This document shows positions 45,701 through 55,023 of a stretch of 64,000 bases of DNA, piece by piece. The position numbers were made by a program, and so were the translations under genes. The notes below the pieces were generated by a model that was not told where the DNA came from, did not search any database, and saw only the letters and a program-made list of their open reading frames with translations. Every line of letters starts with the position of its first letter. The stretch's first letter is position 1. The stretch lies in the NCBI GenBank assembly GCA_020635955.1, contig JACJYW010000004.1, positions 427,618 to 491,617 on the forward strand. Reading direction: 5' to 3'. The stretch comes from Crocinitomicaceae bacterium. GTDB lineage: Bacteria > Bacteroidota > Bacteroidia > Flavobacteriales_D > Crocinitomicaceae.

Positions 45701-45793
45701 GGAAAAGTAACAATTTCAGAACTCAATAAAATCCTTGCAGAAATCATGGACCAAGCTGAGGGGCAATATTCTCAATGGCCGGCTGTGGGGTAA
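42788..45793 (+). CDS. hsdR: Type I restriction-modification endonuclease/translocase subunit
   Basis: A 1001-aa HsdR. The N-terminal PD-(D/E)xK nuclease is seen in PDLIIFINGLPLVVFEFK (about 131-149). The SF2 translocase has Walker A TQGSGKS (about 288-294), DEAH box MADEAHR (about 397-403), GFTGTP (motif III) and QAITRTNR (motif VI). A helical C-terminal domain follows. It translocates DNA and cuts away from unmodified sites. Complete and uninterrupted. ATG directly follows the hsdS stop. Confidence 0.97.
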   Translation: MLKELNIENAAIDWLKGLGYTYQHGNEIERDIKKVVLEDQLANFITKQYPHMPALAQKEAVDEFISNEGTDVNYRNRDFHLKLSKGIDISWKDSNDKEAAEHVYAIDYEHPENNHFLAVNQLVIQGKNKRIPDLIIFINGLPLVVFEFKNWFSEDATIENAHNQIQHYIQDIPALFEYNALTVISDADITEHGMFSSGMEWFAPWKSIDGKHTVEGDLQLETMLKGLFPKERLLNYFKHFIFHEDHNGDLIKKGAKYHQYFGINLAVEAAKKAIKPIGDGRIGVIWHTQGSGKSISMAIYTGILRQIPELKNPTIVVQVDRNDLDEQLFGNFVLAKDLVGDVQHATSTDELRQLLSADSGGVIFTTIEKFRLKGGDLDTSEKEHPILSDRENIIVMADEAHRTQYGLLDGYAANLRKALPNASFIGFTGTPVDSKDADTIEVFGDVIHTYDIKQAVADKATVEIFYEPRLAKLHLENQAIDEEVDEITEGNEDSGSLKWAAIEDAAGAEDRVNKIAKDILEHFKNRTETLDGKAMVVCMSRRNCVKMYNALTALEGCPEVAVIMTGNISKDPVDWNEHIRTKDAQEAIKKRFKKPDDPLQIVIVRDMWLTGFDAPCVHTMYVDKVMKGHNLMQAITRTNRVFKDKNAGVIVDYIGIGDRLKNATDKYTAGGGHGKPTIDIQQALEMFYDQVRVCKDFLPPTLNYSDWRVLGDGDKMKLVKQACNELVKLDDVAKSFMTEEKKLTGLVAIVKNQRTEIADYAADVRFIQHTGRAVRKIKSVKSERNKQKDQIKEIISRSIESEDIIDVYAMAGIEKPDISILDDQFLLGAKQDKSGDAIKIEMLRNILKDEIKLRLRKNIKYYTSLKEEIEKVIDAYHNNAMDSYTTILELINRAKEMQNADVRTQELGLTDEELAFYDILHAKEDIINEPGKIQDIVHAVVKAVKSNLQLDWTKKENAKAAIRLAVKKELKGKVTISELNKILAEIMDQAEGQYSQWPAVG

Positions 45794-45800
45794 ATAAATT

Positions 45801-46643
45801 ATGGGATGGTTTTTAAATAAAGATGAACTTATTTCTGAGCTCTATAATATCTTACGCAAAGCCAAAAGAGAACTTGTTATTGTATCTCCTTACTTTAAAT
45901 TATCAACTGATTTAAAACATGAATTAGATAATCTCAAGAGTATAGAGAAATTAAAAATTAAAATTCTTTTTGGTAAAAATTCTGAAGAAAAAACGAAATC
46001 CATGAGTAAGGAGGACTTCCAATATCTAAAAGATCATAATTCTATTGAAATTAGATATGATGAGCGACTTCATGCTAAGTATTATGCTAATGAAAAAAAA
46101 GGTATAGTAACTTCCTTAAATTTTCATGAATTCTCAATCCAGAATAATGTGGAGGTTGGTGCACTGTACGAGTATAGCAGATATAAAGATTTTTTAGACA
46201 AAATCTTTGGCGATACAGTCTTTACGTATAATTCTTATGCCGATAATAGAGGTAAACACTTTTTTAATGATCAATTTGACCGCTCAAGAAGAGTTTTTAA
46301 AAAGGAAAATGGTAAAGTAGAATTTGATTACTCTGAAGAATTTTTCAATCCAAAAACGGATAAAAAAAACATTGATCAAAAAGTAATTAAGGAACATATA
46401 CAAAACAACTCTACAGACGAAACCAACACAAAAAAGAATTTGAATAATTCAGGCTTAATCAACAATAAAAAGAGATTTAACAATGCCGGTGCACCATGGA
46501 CAGAAGAATTAGATCAGCAGTTAGAAATGCTTTTTTGTGAAGGAAAATCAATCAAAGAAATGATGGAACATTTTGAGAGAAGTAATGGTGCCATTCGATC
46601 AAGAATTGAGAAATTAGAATTAGAAGAGAAATATCCGAAGTAA
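45801..46643 (+). CDS. PLD-like protein with C-terminal SANT/HTH-like segment
   Basis: A 280-aa protein. Residues 1-130 are a phospholipase D-like domain (RELVIVSPYFKL, then the HxK motif HAKYYAN with His91 and Lys93, then VTSLNFHEFSIQNNVEVG). Only one HxK copy is present, so an active enzyme would need to dimerise, as Nuc-type nucleases do. A charged linker leads to a C-terminal segment (about 228-278, PWTEELDQQLEMLFCEGKSIKEM then RSNGAIRSRIEKL) of the kind found at the ends of Bacteroidota helicases and nucleases, likely DNA-binding. It starts 7 bp after hsdR and closes the operon. Role: a nuclease accessory of the restriction locus, by inference. Confidence 0.8.
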   Translation: MGWFLNKDELISELYNILRKAKRELVIVSPYFKLSTDLKHELDNLKSIEKLKIKILFGKNSEEKTKSMSKEDFQYLKDHNSIEIRYDERLHAKYYANEKKGIVTSLNFHEFSIQNNVEVGALYEYSRYKDFLDKIFGDTVFTYNSYADNRGKHFFNDQFDRSRRVFKKENGKVEFDYSEEFFNPKTDKKNIDQKVIKEHIQNNSTDETNTKKNLNNSGLINNKKRFNNAGAPWTEELDQQLEMLFCEGKSIKEMMEHFERSNGAIRSRIEKLELEEKYPK

Positions 46644-46652
46644 AAATTAGAA

Positions 46653-47660
46653 TCAAACTAGCTCAAACAGACATAGTTTTCCTGAAACATCCTTTAGTGC
46701 AATTCGATTAAATGAAGGATGTATAGTCACTATTTGGCCTAAATTCATTTTTTCTAATTCAAATAGAATCTCAATTTCTTTAGTTGAAATATTCACTCTT
46801 CCAACGCTATCAATAGATCTTGAGTAGAAGTATATATAGTCGTTGTATAAGACTCTCGGACCATTAAATACTAAGCCATTTATTGATTTAGCTATTAGAT
46901 GTTCTTCGACTAGATTTTCTTTTAGGTCGATAATGGTTAATCTGTCATTCAACAATTGAACAATTTTACCTTGATTCTTTGAGAATTCAAGTATATCAGC
47001 AAACTGTCGATAAAAATCTCCTTGATCTAAATTTCTTTCATTGTATATTGTTTTTATTATCTCACCATTTTCAAGCGATAAGACAAGAACAAGACTATTC
47101 GAAAGGAGGCAGTATATAAACCCGTTAAATTCCCCTAACAGTTTCACTATTTTGAGATTTTCATTTGGGTAAGAGGTATTCAGTTTCAATTCCCACAATA
47201 ATTCTCCACTTTGTATATCAAATCGTTGTAAAATTGAATCATCTAAGTATTTTGAATTCAACAATAGTCCATCTTCAAACAGTAAAAATTTTCCTCTTTT
47301 CCGATTTATTTTCCATAGTACGTTTTTAAAATCTCGGATTAAACATAAATCTCTTGATTCTTCAGATTTTATGGTAGCTAATTGAAACTTTGATATTACA
47401 CTTTCGATTTTAAAGTCTAAGACAACTTCTTGATTCTTCCTAATTTCATAAAGTATAGAAGAAAAACCTTGATTCATCACAAATGTTGAATCATCTATTT
47501 TTTCAAGTTTTTGAAAATCACCCTCAATTTGGGTTGCTTGACTCGAATCAATTTCAAGAATAAAACAGTTACCCTCTTTATTCAGATATATTAGAAAATT
47601 CTCTAGTAGTAGAAATGAATGTCCACAATTATCTATAGATAACAATTCTTTGTATTGCAT
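46653..47660 (-). CDS. Candidate immunity protein for the adjacent toxin-like protein
   Basis: A 335-aa protein with no signal peptide. Repeating beta segments such as FLIYLNKEGNCFILEID, NFLIYCLL-type strands, LWELKLNTSYPNENLKIV and KLCLFELV suggest a WD40/PQQ-like propeller. I recognise no named family. It starts 3 bp after the stop of the 1787-aa secreted protein, on the same strand, and is the last gene of that unit. A cytoplasmic single-domain protein directly after a large exported protein with a nuclease-like tip is the usual place of an immunity gene. This is inference from context. Its DNA is very AT-rich, like the toxin tip. Confidence 0.6.
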   Translation of the reverse strand: MQYKELLSIDNCGHSFLLLENFLIYLNKEGNCFILEIDSSQATQIEGDFQKLEKIDDSTFVMNQGFSSILYEIRKNQEVVLDFKIESVISKFQLATIKSEESRDLCLIRDFKNVLWKINRKRGKFLLFEDGLLLNSKYLDDSILQRFDIQSGELLWELKLNTSYPNENLKIVKLLGEFNGFIYCLLSNSLVLVLSLENGEIIKTIYNERNLDQGDFYRQFADILEFSKNQGKIVQLLNDRLTIIDLKENLVEEHLIAKSINGLVFNGPRVLYNDYIYFYSRSIDSVGRVNISTKEIEILFELEKMNLGQIVTIHPSFNRIALKDVSGKLCLFELV

Positions 47661-47663
47661 TTG

Positions 47664-50600
47664 CTAATACAGTTTAATGAATGAATACGCATTTCCGTCA
47701 AGATTTGGCACCACATCCTCTATAAAATCTTGTACATTATCCACACCAAAAAGATCAATAAATTTTTGCTCACCTAATAGATTGTACATATCTGAAGCCT
47801 TGTTTTCATATAAATTCCTAAAGCCGTTTTTAATCACATCTATGTCAGATATCTTGCTAATGTTAAAAACATATTCAAAGCTATTCATATTATTCGCGTC
47901 TGCCAAATAGGCAAAAAATTGATTTTGGAATTTTTGTGCACCACTACCATTACCACCAATTCCATTAATTGTTGATGTCGAATAACTTTTAAACTCTATT
48001 TTCTTACCAGAAGTTAAAAGAACATCAAATTGACATCCCGTACAAATATCATCCAAATTATCAACATCCATTAAACCATCAACAATGTTCCCTTCAAATT
48101 CTGTAATACTCCCAGCAGTCAAATTCTTAATTTTGGTAAGCATATGGTTCAACCCATCTTGTACTTTTGAGTTATTGTTGGTCATTGCATTGACTAAAGA
48201 AGTATTAGGAGGTGGTGAAAAACCCTGGACATCACCAAATTTAACTGTACAGTCTAGAACATCATCTAAATGAGCTTTTAAAGATTTGACACCACTAAAA
48301 CCATTTTTATGTGCACTGCAAATATTCTCTATGACGGTTATATAATCATTACCAAATACTTGTTGGATTTTTACATTAGTTGTTAATTCACTAACTTTCT
48401 CAAGTGTTAGGGCATCAATTCTCAATGTAGGTCTATTTGCATTATTCAATATTTTCCAAGAAATAATATTCTGGGGATTCTGGTTAAAAATTTGTTTTAA
48501 GCCCTGATTATCTGCAAGATCTTGATTTAATTTCCCAACAATATTTTGATCATTCGGAAGGTCATCCAATTTTGTTAAGATGCTATTATCACCAATCTCA
48601 TCCAACCAATCCAATATATGTTGATAACCACTGAATTTTTGTTTTAAAGCACTTAATAGACTTGTATTTACAGGAGGCAAATCAAAATTTTCATAAAAAG
48701 GGTCTGTTGGATCCAGATAGGCTCTTAACATGTTGATAAAAGAAACACTTTTAGCCCCTAACGCTTTTATCCTATTAACCAGAATTTGAATAATGTTTCC
48801 AGAACTAGAGGCAATCATTGAAACCATTGCATTAAACAAACATTGTTCAGATTGAGAAGTACCATTATTTTGAGCCTCTTGCATACCAACAAGACACGTA
48901 CCCATTGCTTGAAACAATGACATATCTAGATCCGGCATATCAATAAATGCTGCTAAACCATCTGTTGTTCCCTGTAAAATTGCTGCGCCTTGATCAACAG
49001 CCAACAAAGCAGATTGAATATCCGGTTCCAAATCCATCACGTAACGGAGTGTTGCATCTATTAATACATAGGCAACATAGGACTTTATACCTGCAATAAT
49101 TGCGGATCTAGCTCTTTTTGTAACATATTGTCGAATCAAGTTCGAAATTATTGGAGCTAAGGCTCTTGCAAATTGTACCACTTCCGTTAATGCTGCACTT
49201 ATACTAACTTCTGCAAATAAGGCAACTACTTCGTAACCTGCATACGCGATAAAAACAGGACCCATTGTTTCTACAAATGCTTCCATCAAAGCAAAAGCAG
49301 CCGAATTGGTACCGTATTTCGCTACATATTGATCATATCCATTTTGCAAATAAATGGCCTCTCCAAATCCTTCTGATTCATTATGCAAAATTCCTGTCCA
49401 AATTACACTACCTTCTATTCTATAAGCATCTCTATATACTAAATCTTTAAATGAATAATGATAGAGACTTTGTTGCCCCGTTGATTTAAGCAAGACGTAG
49501 TCCTTGGTGTATTGATTGTATTTTTGTTTGTCAACTCCGCTCCATAAATCAACTTTTGAGAAAATTAAATCTACATCAGAGGCTCCAGAAGAAATAGACT
49601 CACCAAATTCTTCTTTAAATTTTGCCAAAGTATTAATTTCATGATGTACCAGGAAGCTAGCTAATCCCGTATTAGATGCATCAATTTTATCCGAAATAGG
49701 TGAGGTAAAATGGCTGTTTCCAATTCCATCCTCCTTTGGTGAATAAAAAGCAAATTTCTTACCTTGAGGTATTTTTGAATTAATGTAGGTTGCAATGTCA
49801 ATAATAGCCTGCTGATCTTCAAACTTCTTTGACAATTGTGTAATCAATCCATCTGCAGGGCCTGAAACATAATTTGAAAGGTCAATACATACTCCTTCGC
49901 AATTGTTATAAGCAATTTCACCTTCTCTTTCTATTGAATAATCAATTAACCATATATATCCAAGATTATTCACATAAGTAGAAGCACTCGTTCGTTCATG
50001 TGCTTTCCAGGTTTGTTCACAATTACAATCGGTATATGCCCCACCAAAAATTTTTGGAAATACTCCATATACTTCATTACCAATTTCTACACTTTGATAA
50101 TTGGCATATCTATGAGATTTAAGAAACTCCCAATCAAAATCCATACTAGAACTCATACCTGCTCTATGAAGATCAAGATCTGATTGGGACAAATAACCAT
50201 AGCTAACATAATCATTAGTTGCTGCGACTCCAGCTATATAAACTACTCCATTGGCTTCAAATTTGAATACCTTCCCGTAAATATCGAAGATTGCCTTAGT
50301 AAGTCCAGGTATTTTTACAAACGTTCCATCCAACAATGTAACAGCATGATTTGCAGGTACATTTTTCCAAACAAGAGAATCATGATAAAATTTGTGTATT
50401 TCAGTGTAGCTATCAACCTCCATAGCACCGTCCATAGCATTATCCAAGAAACTCCAGGTTGGTGTAAAATGCTGCACCGTATACCACTGCTCATGCGTCA
50501 TATGCGTACCACCCGCATAATCCAATATATTATCACTACCTCTTAACGGAACTTCAGGGAAAGTGTGTTCTAAACCAAAGGCACCATGGCCCAACTCATG

Positions 50601-53027
50601 AGCATATGTTCTGGCAGGCTGTCCGTTTTCAATAAAACCTATGATCTTGCCTCGTACCATATACCCTTTCAAGTCTCCCGCTATTTCTGGAACAACAAAC
50701 AGGTAAAGTTTATTCTCTTTTGCAGTTGAATCAAAATAAACCCTTCTGATGGTCTTCATCTCTTCAGAGTACAAGCTCAAGGTAGAATCTGAAGCACCAT
50801 CCAAACCATTATTGTTCAAATCATAATTCACTTCAAAATTGGGGGCAACAGTGATATCAAATGAAGCAGAGGCTTGCTTAAAAATGGCATTGATCTCATT
50901 TTCTAAAGCACTTTCAGCCGGAACTGTGGCTCCATTTACCGGCACCACCACTACTTCATTGAACTTATTCTCATAAACAGATAGGTTCAGTTTACCCAAT
51001 TTCTTACCTGTATTATCATACCCATAAATGAACTGAGCAGTGGCAAAATTGTCTACCGTTACTTCATAAAGGGTATCATTCACCTTGGTGGAACTCAATT
51101 CTACACCTGAGGCAGTAGTGAAGGTGGGTGTAAAAGGTGTCTGAGCTTTAATAACTGCATAGAACTTATCTTGCTGTTGTACTCTCAATGATTTGTACGG
51201 CACAAAATACTTACTGCCATCATCTAAACTAATGCACGGATAATGTACCGTCCAGGCCTCATAGGTTAAGCGGTCAAATCCATAAGTTTGGTTAGGGTGC
51301 TCAATAAAATAGATTTGATAATTGGCAGTAGCATCTAAATGGTCATTGTCGGCCGTAGTAGCCACAGTGATCACCACATTTCCATTTTCATCAATGGTAT
51401 AAATGTGTCCGCTATCATCAACAATAGTGGTAGTTTGTCCCGGAGGCGGCCAATCAAAGGTCAGGGAATCTCCATTATCCAAATAAATGATCACCTTTGA
51501 ATCAGCTGCGTTGGATTGATAGTTCGTTATCACCCCATCCACATAGATATTGTCGTAGCTATTGATCCAATCCTGAACATTCTCCGTCATCACATCAATA
51601 CGCCCATCAAAATGGATCAGGTTCTCATCTACCAGAATATCCTCAAACTCAACATTGGCCGTAGCTAAAAACGTAATCGGAATTCGTCCTGTACCTCTAA
51701 AATGTCCCGGTTGACCAGATGTAGCGGGCTCGGCTAATACTACCTCCATAACAAATTGCCCGGTTTGAACTTTCATTCCCGGCATAAGGTTTTGCAAAGG
51801 CTTAATATTAGCCGGCTTACCAGGAAGATTCGTTGAACCACATTCATAATTACGCTCTGGCAAAGTGGTAAACACTGCGGTGTTACTCCAATCTGTTTCT
51901 GCTGTCCCTGCAATACCTTTTACCCTGCACTCATACTCAGTTTCAGGCTCCAGCATGTATATTTTTTCTTTGTCCTTTGAAGTGTTGATTGGGAACCAAT
52001 TATTGTTTTGATTTCCCGTTTTTCGAACCTCAAGTACATAACTTTCGCAAACAGAGATCTTATCCCAGTCTGCCGTTCCAACAGTTTGTCCTGTTCCCTG
52101 TGCTGTCAAATTAATTTGAACCCCATCCAACAGTGAAGCAGCAACATTTCCGTAAGTGAATACACAAGGTGCAGAATAGCCATCATTAGTAAATAATGCC
52201 CTACCCGATCCATCAAAGGCTTTTACTCTCCATACATAAGATTGTCCAACGGTTAGAGGAAATGATCCCGCCTCACTGATTCCGTAATTAAAGAAGGTAT
52301 TTGTAGTAGGATCAGATACAAGTTTAGGGGTAAATACACTCTGAAACACATAATTAGGATCATCTCCTTCAAGTATGGGACACATTTCCAGTACATATTG
52401 CGTTTGACCATTCGTTGGGGCAGCCATATGCAAAGGAGTCCAGGAGAACATGATTTGGGGTGGATCTGTTGGCAATAACTCCTGACCACAAAACGGAGTA
52501 GCCAATAAAGGCGGGTTGTATTTCGCAAACCAGGTAGACGCACAAGCCGGATTATTCAAAACCGCGTTGTTTGGGTTGCTGACATTGATAACTTCAACAC
52601 AAATCGTAGCTGGTCCTTCAGGCAATATCTGAGATTGGATGTATTCATTTTTATTCAACCCTGAAAAAAGAAGATTATCAGAGTTTAAATAAGGCGCCAA
52701 ACCAGATCCGGACACTTCAACCGGAACTCCAGGAGACAATGTAATTGCCGGAATACCCGTCATGTTATTTATATCCGCAGATTGAATACTATACCCCTGT
52801 CCCTCAATTTTAAACCTCAATTTAACTTGTAAAGAAGGTGCATTATAATCCAATGAGGTCAACAATACCTTCATCTGATTATTGAACGGATCAGCATAAT
52901 CTGGCAAATAAGAAGAATAAGGAGGTGTTATAGTCACAAATGCCTGCACCGGATACGTTTGAGAACGCCCAACCAAACTTGTCAAAACAAGCAGCAAACA
53001 AATGATATATTTTATTTTATTCTTCAT
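47664..53027 (-). CDS. Giant secreted polymorphic-toxin-like protein with C-terminal nuclease-like tip
   Basis: A 1787-aa protein with a signal peptide (ending VGRSQ, residue 23). The N-terminal third is beta-rich, with TANFOR/Fn3-like regions (about 25-400, including YVLEVRKTGNQNNNWFPI then EPETEYECRVKGIAG). A metallopeptidase-like motif AHELGHGAFGLEH lies at about 809-821 (His810, Glu811, His814). Hydrophobic helices at about 1250-1350 could be a pre-toxin membrane segment. The C-terminal 150 residues have a PD-(D/E)xK-like pattern: Glu1645, Asp1668 in FDVLLTSG, Glu1678 and Lys1680 in IEFK. There is no T9SS sorting domain at the end. The layout (export signal, long stalk, peptidase, variable tip, small gene after it) fits a contact-dependent toxin. 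Nuclease activity is inferred, not shown. Confidence 0.75.
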   Translation of the reverse strand: MKNKIKYIICLLLVLTSLVGRSQTYPVQAFVTITPPYSSYLPDYADPFNNQMKVLLTSLDYNAPSLQVKLRFKIEGQGYSIQSADINNMTGIPAITLSPGVPVEVSGSGLAPYLNSDNLLFSGLNKNEYIQSQILPEGPATICVEVINVSNPNNAVLNNPACASTWFAKYNPPLLATPFCGQELLPTDPPQIMFSWTPLHMAAPTNGQTQYVLEMCPILEGDDPNYVFQSVFTPKLVSDPTTNTFFNYGISEAGSFPLTVGQSYVWRVKAFDGSGRALFTNDGYSAPCVFTYGNVAASLLDGVQINLTAQGTGQTVGTADWDKISVCESYVLEVRKTGNQNNNWFPINTSKDKEKIYMLEPETEYECRVKGIAGTAETDWSNTAVFTTLPERNYECGSTNLPGKPANIKPLQNLMPGMKVQTGQFVMEVVLAEPATSGQPGHFRGTGRIPITFLATANVEFEDILVDENLIHFDGRIDVMTENVQDWINSYDNIYVDGVITNYQSNAADSKVIIYLDNGDSLTFDWPPPGQTTTIVDDSGHIYTIDENGNVVITVATTADNDHLDATANYQIYFIEHPNQTYGFDRLTYEAWTVHYPCISLDDGSKYFVPYKSLRVQQQDKFYAVIKAQTPFTPTFTTASGVELSSTKVNDTLYEVTVDNFATAQFIYGYDNTGKKLGKLNLSVYENKFNEVVVVPVNGATVPAESALENEINAIFKQASASFDITVAPNFEVNYDLNNNGLDGASDSTLSLYSEEMKTIRRVYFDSTAKENKLYLFVVPEIAGDLKGYMVRGKIIGFIENGQPARTYAHELGHGAFGLEHTFPEVPLRGSDNILDYAGGTHMTHEQWYTVQHFTPTWSFLDNAMDGAMEVDSYTEIHKFYHDSLVWKNVPANHAVTLLDGTFVKIPGLTKAIFDIYGKVFKFEANGVVYIAGVAATNDYVSYGYLSQSDLDLHRAGMSSSMDFDWEFLKSHRYANYQSVEIGNEVYGVFPKIFGGAYTDCNCEQTWKAHERTSASTYVNNLGYIWLIDYSIEREGEIAYNNCEGVCIDLSNYVSGPADGLITQLSKKFEDQQAIIDIATYINSKIPQGKKFAFYSPKEDGIGNSHFTSPISDKIDASNTGLASFLVHHEINTLAKFKEEFGESISSGASDVDLIFSKVDLWSGVDKQKYNQYTKDYVLLKSTGQQSLYHYSFKDLVYRDAYRIEGSVIWTGILHNESEGFGEAIYLQNGYDQYVAKYGTNSAAFALMEAFVETMGPVFIAYAGYEVVALFAEVSISAALTEVVQFARALAPIISNLIRQYVTKRARSAIIAGIKSYVAYVLIDATLRYVMDLEPDIQSALLAVDQGAAILQGTTDGLAAFIDMPDLDMSLFQAMGTCLVGMQEAQNNGTSQSEQCLFNAMVSMIASSSGNIIQILVNRIKALGAKSVSFINMLRAYLDPTDPFYENFDLPPVNTSLLSALKQKFSGYQHILDWLDEIGDNSILTKLDDLPNDQNIVGKLNQDLADNQGLKQIFNQNPQNIISWKILNNANRPTLRIDALTLEKVSELTTNVKIQQVFGNDYITVIENICSAHKNGFSGVKSLKAHLDDVLDCTVKFGDVQGFSPPPNTSLVNAMTNNNSKVQDGLNHMLTKIKNLTAGSITEFEGNIVDGLMDVDNLDDICTGCQFDVLLTSGKKIEFKSYSTSTINGIGGNGSGAQKFQNQFFAYLADANNMNSFEYVFNISKISDIDVIKNGFRNLYENKASDMYNLLGEQKFIDLFGVDNVQDFIEDVVPNLDGNAYSFIKLY

Positions 53028-53044
53028 ATTCTTTACTCAATCCT

Positions 53045-53274
53045 AATCTTTCTAAGAACTACATCTGTGCTCCGTGTTCCGTGTTCTGTGCTCCAAACTC
53101 CATACTCCTTGCTCCATAATCCATGCTCCATGCTCCGTGTTCCGTGTTCTGTGCTCCAAACTCTATGCTCCGTGTTCCCATCCTTGCATCTTACCTCTTG
53201 CCTCTCGTCCAATCTCCAATCTCCATGATCCATGCTCCATGCTCCGTGTTCCCATCCTTACCTCTTGCCTCTAA
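53045..53274. repeat. Degenerate CTCCGTGTTC tract
   Basis: Words such as CTCCGTGTTCC, GTTCTGTGCTCC and CCATGCTCC are repeated about fifteen times in the 247-bp gap between two co-directional genes. Related tracts are at 63585-63640 and 63845-63955. Confidence 0.9.
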
Positions 53275-55020
53275 TCAAAAACTATAACTCAAATTCACAA
53301 ACAAATTCAACTGATGAACATCCTTCTCCATACTCTCAATCGCAAATCGTTGCATTAAATTCGCATTCGCCGAAATTCCAAATGAACCCGCTTTCTCATT
53401 CTTCATCTTCGGATTCCAATTGAACGACAATCGGTGATTCAAAATATTACTGGTAACATCCGTATTTCTATACTGTCGATTATAAGTTGTACCAACTGCC
53501 ATACTCGCTTTTTTCTTCAATAATGATTTCGAAAAATTCACGGTAGGTCCAAAAAAGGTGGAGTTTTGATCTATGATAAAAGTTTGATTCACATTGGCCG
53601 CCAGAGTCAAATTAGCCTCAATTCTTGTAAACTGTGCTGTATAGGCCAAATTACCCATATGCACTTTAGTTGGTACGCCAACCAGATTAGTCTGAAGACC
53701 AACGCCAAATGCCCCCGCATTATTAATATTACCGGATAAATTGGTCGATTCCTGATAGTTATAGATCAATTGAATGACACTTTTCAAATCACCCTTGCCT
53801 ATGTTATAAGAAACCATGGCTGCAGCATTTTGAGTTAATTGAAAAAAGTTTAGGGTATCTGCTGGCTGATAATAAAATGGATCAGATATAGGTCTGTTTC
53901 GCGTGAAAGTGCTAAAGTTCGAATATGTTCCATTCAACACCCATGATTTAGAGGGAACAAAAGTAGCATTGATAGATCCTATCCAACGATTAGTGGTTGA
54001 AGCTTCATTTGAAGATAGATTGTTGCGTTGAAATCCGGTATTCAAGGCCAAATTCAATTTCTTCTTAAATAAGCTGAATGAGGGTGCAAAGGTGTAATTC
54101 TGTAGATCGTTATTGAAGTAATATCCACCTAAGGTTTTATAACCCGGATCAACATGTTCAAACTTCACAGCTAAATTCATGAATTTCAAAGTGTAATTGA
54201 CAGATGCATTAACGGCATTGAAATAGGATGTGGTGGTATTTCCATGTATAAGCTTGTGCAAGAATCTAGATTGATCAGCAGCCAATTCTGTAATATCGAG
54301 CGTATTTTGAGTCAAGGCACTAAAGGCATATTCGGCTTGAACATTCAGATCTTTAGTGATCTTCGCCTGCCCCTTTACACTCATCACCAAATTATCTTGA
54401 GGCTTTACAGTAGTATTCAAAGGGATAAAAGGCAACGAATTGAGATCATCATTGGCTTTAAATAGGATCAGCTCTCCGCTATATCCTTTGTCTTTGTATC
54501 CAACGTCCACCCCATATCCCCATCTTCTGTATGCTATATCATTGGTGTTATCTTCAAGGGCATCATATTCAACAGGTTTAACTAACCTACCACCCATAGC
54601 TTTGATCGTCCATTTACCAGGAGTCAATTCTACGCCACCTCCTAAAAACAAATGTCCGGTAAGGGTATAAGGTGAAAAATTCATATTGGTCAATCCTATG
54701 TGAGAATTGATCCATTTCCATTTAGGATGGATAGCGGTTCTGTTAAAGGGTTGAGTGAACTTACCTCCAATATTTGAATAGGTATAGGTAAAGGGCAAGG
54801 CAACATCAAGAATTGAAATATTCACATTCCCGGATGCATACCAGGTGAAAGGATCTCTGCTAGGCACTACCACACCTGATTCCAAATAAGTAATGGTATT
54901 GAACGCAATGCCCCCGCTAACTTTCACGGCATCCTTTTTTCCAATTTTTTCCAGATTTTGTCCAAAAGAAACAAAAGGGAAAAGAAGCAAAAGAGTAATA
55001 TAAAAAGAGGTTCTGTTCAA
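53275..55020 (-). CDS. Large outer-membrane beta-barrel protein
   Basis: A 581-aa protein with a signal peptide ending SFGQ (residue 21). The rest is alternating amphipathic strands: VSGGIAFNTITYLESG, WGYGVDVGYKDKGYSGELILF, LNVQAEYAFSAL, NLALNTGFQRNN. It ends in NLFVNLSYSF, with the terminal Phe used by BAM for barrel insertion. The size predicts about 20 or more strands. It lies between the 1211-aa T9SS protein (3 bp) and the toxin-like gene (247 bp of repeat), all on one strand. It may be a channel or surface anchor for the cluster's exported proteins. That role is inferred. Confidence 0.78.
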   Translation of the reverse strand: MNRTSFYITLLLLFPFVSFGQNLEKIGKKDAVKVSGGIAFNTITYLESGVVVPSRDPFTWYASGNVNISILDVALPFTYTYSNIGGKFTQPFNRTAIHPKWKWINSHIGLTNMNFSPYTLTGHLFLGGGVELTPGKWTIKAMGGRLVKPVEYDALEDNTNDIAYRRWGYGVDVGYKDKGYSGELILFKANDDLNSLPFIPLNTTVKPQDNLVMSVKGQAKITKDLNVQAEYAFSALTQNTLDITELAADQSRFLHKLIHGNTTTSYFNAVNASVNYTLKFMNLAVKFEHVDPGYKTLGGYYFNNDLQNYTFAPSFSLFKKKLNLALNTGFQRNNLSSNEASTTNRWIGSINATFVPSKSWVLNGTYSNFSTFTRNRPISDPFYYQPADTLNFFQLTQNAAAMVSYNIGKGDLKSVIQLIYNYQESTNLSGNINNAGAFGVGLQTNLVGVPTKVHMGNLAYTAQFTRIEANLTLAANVNQTFIIDQNSTFFGPTVNFSKSLLKKKASMAVGTTYNRQYRNTDVTSNILNHRLSFNWNPKMKNEKAGSFGISANANLMQRFAIESMEKDVHQLNLFVNLSYSF

Positions 55021-55023
55021 GGG

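Noticed and set aside
47664..47990. T9SS sorting domain at the end of the 1787-aa protein
   Set aside because: The end lacks the PNPxxG motif and the closing strands present in the five real T9SS proteins here; it shows the nuclease-like pattern instead.
53033..53423. Short overlapping frames with Cys/Ser-rich periodic products
   Set aside because: They are translations of the pyrimidine-rich tract; periodicity comes from the DNA word.
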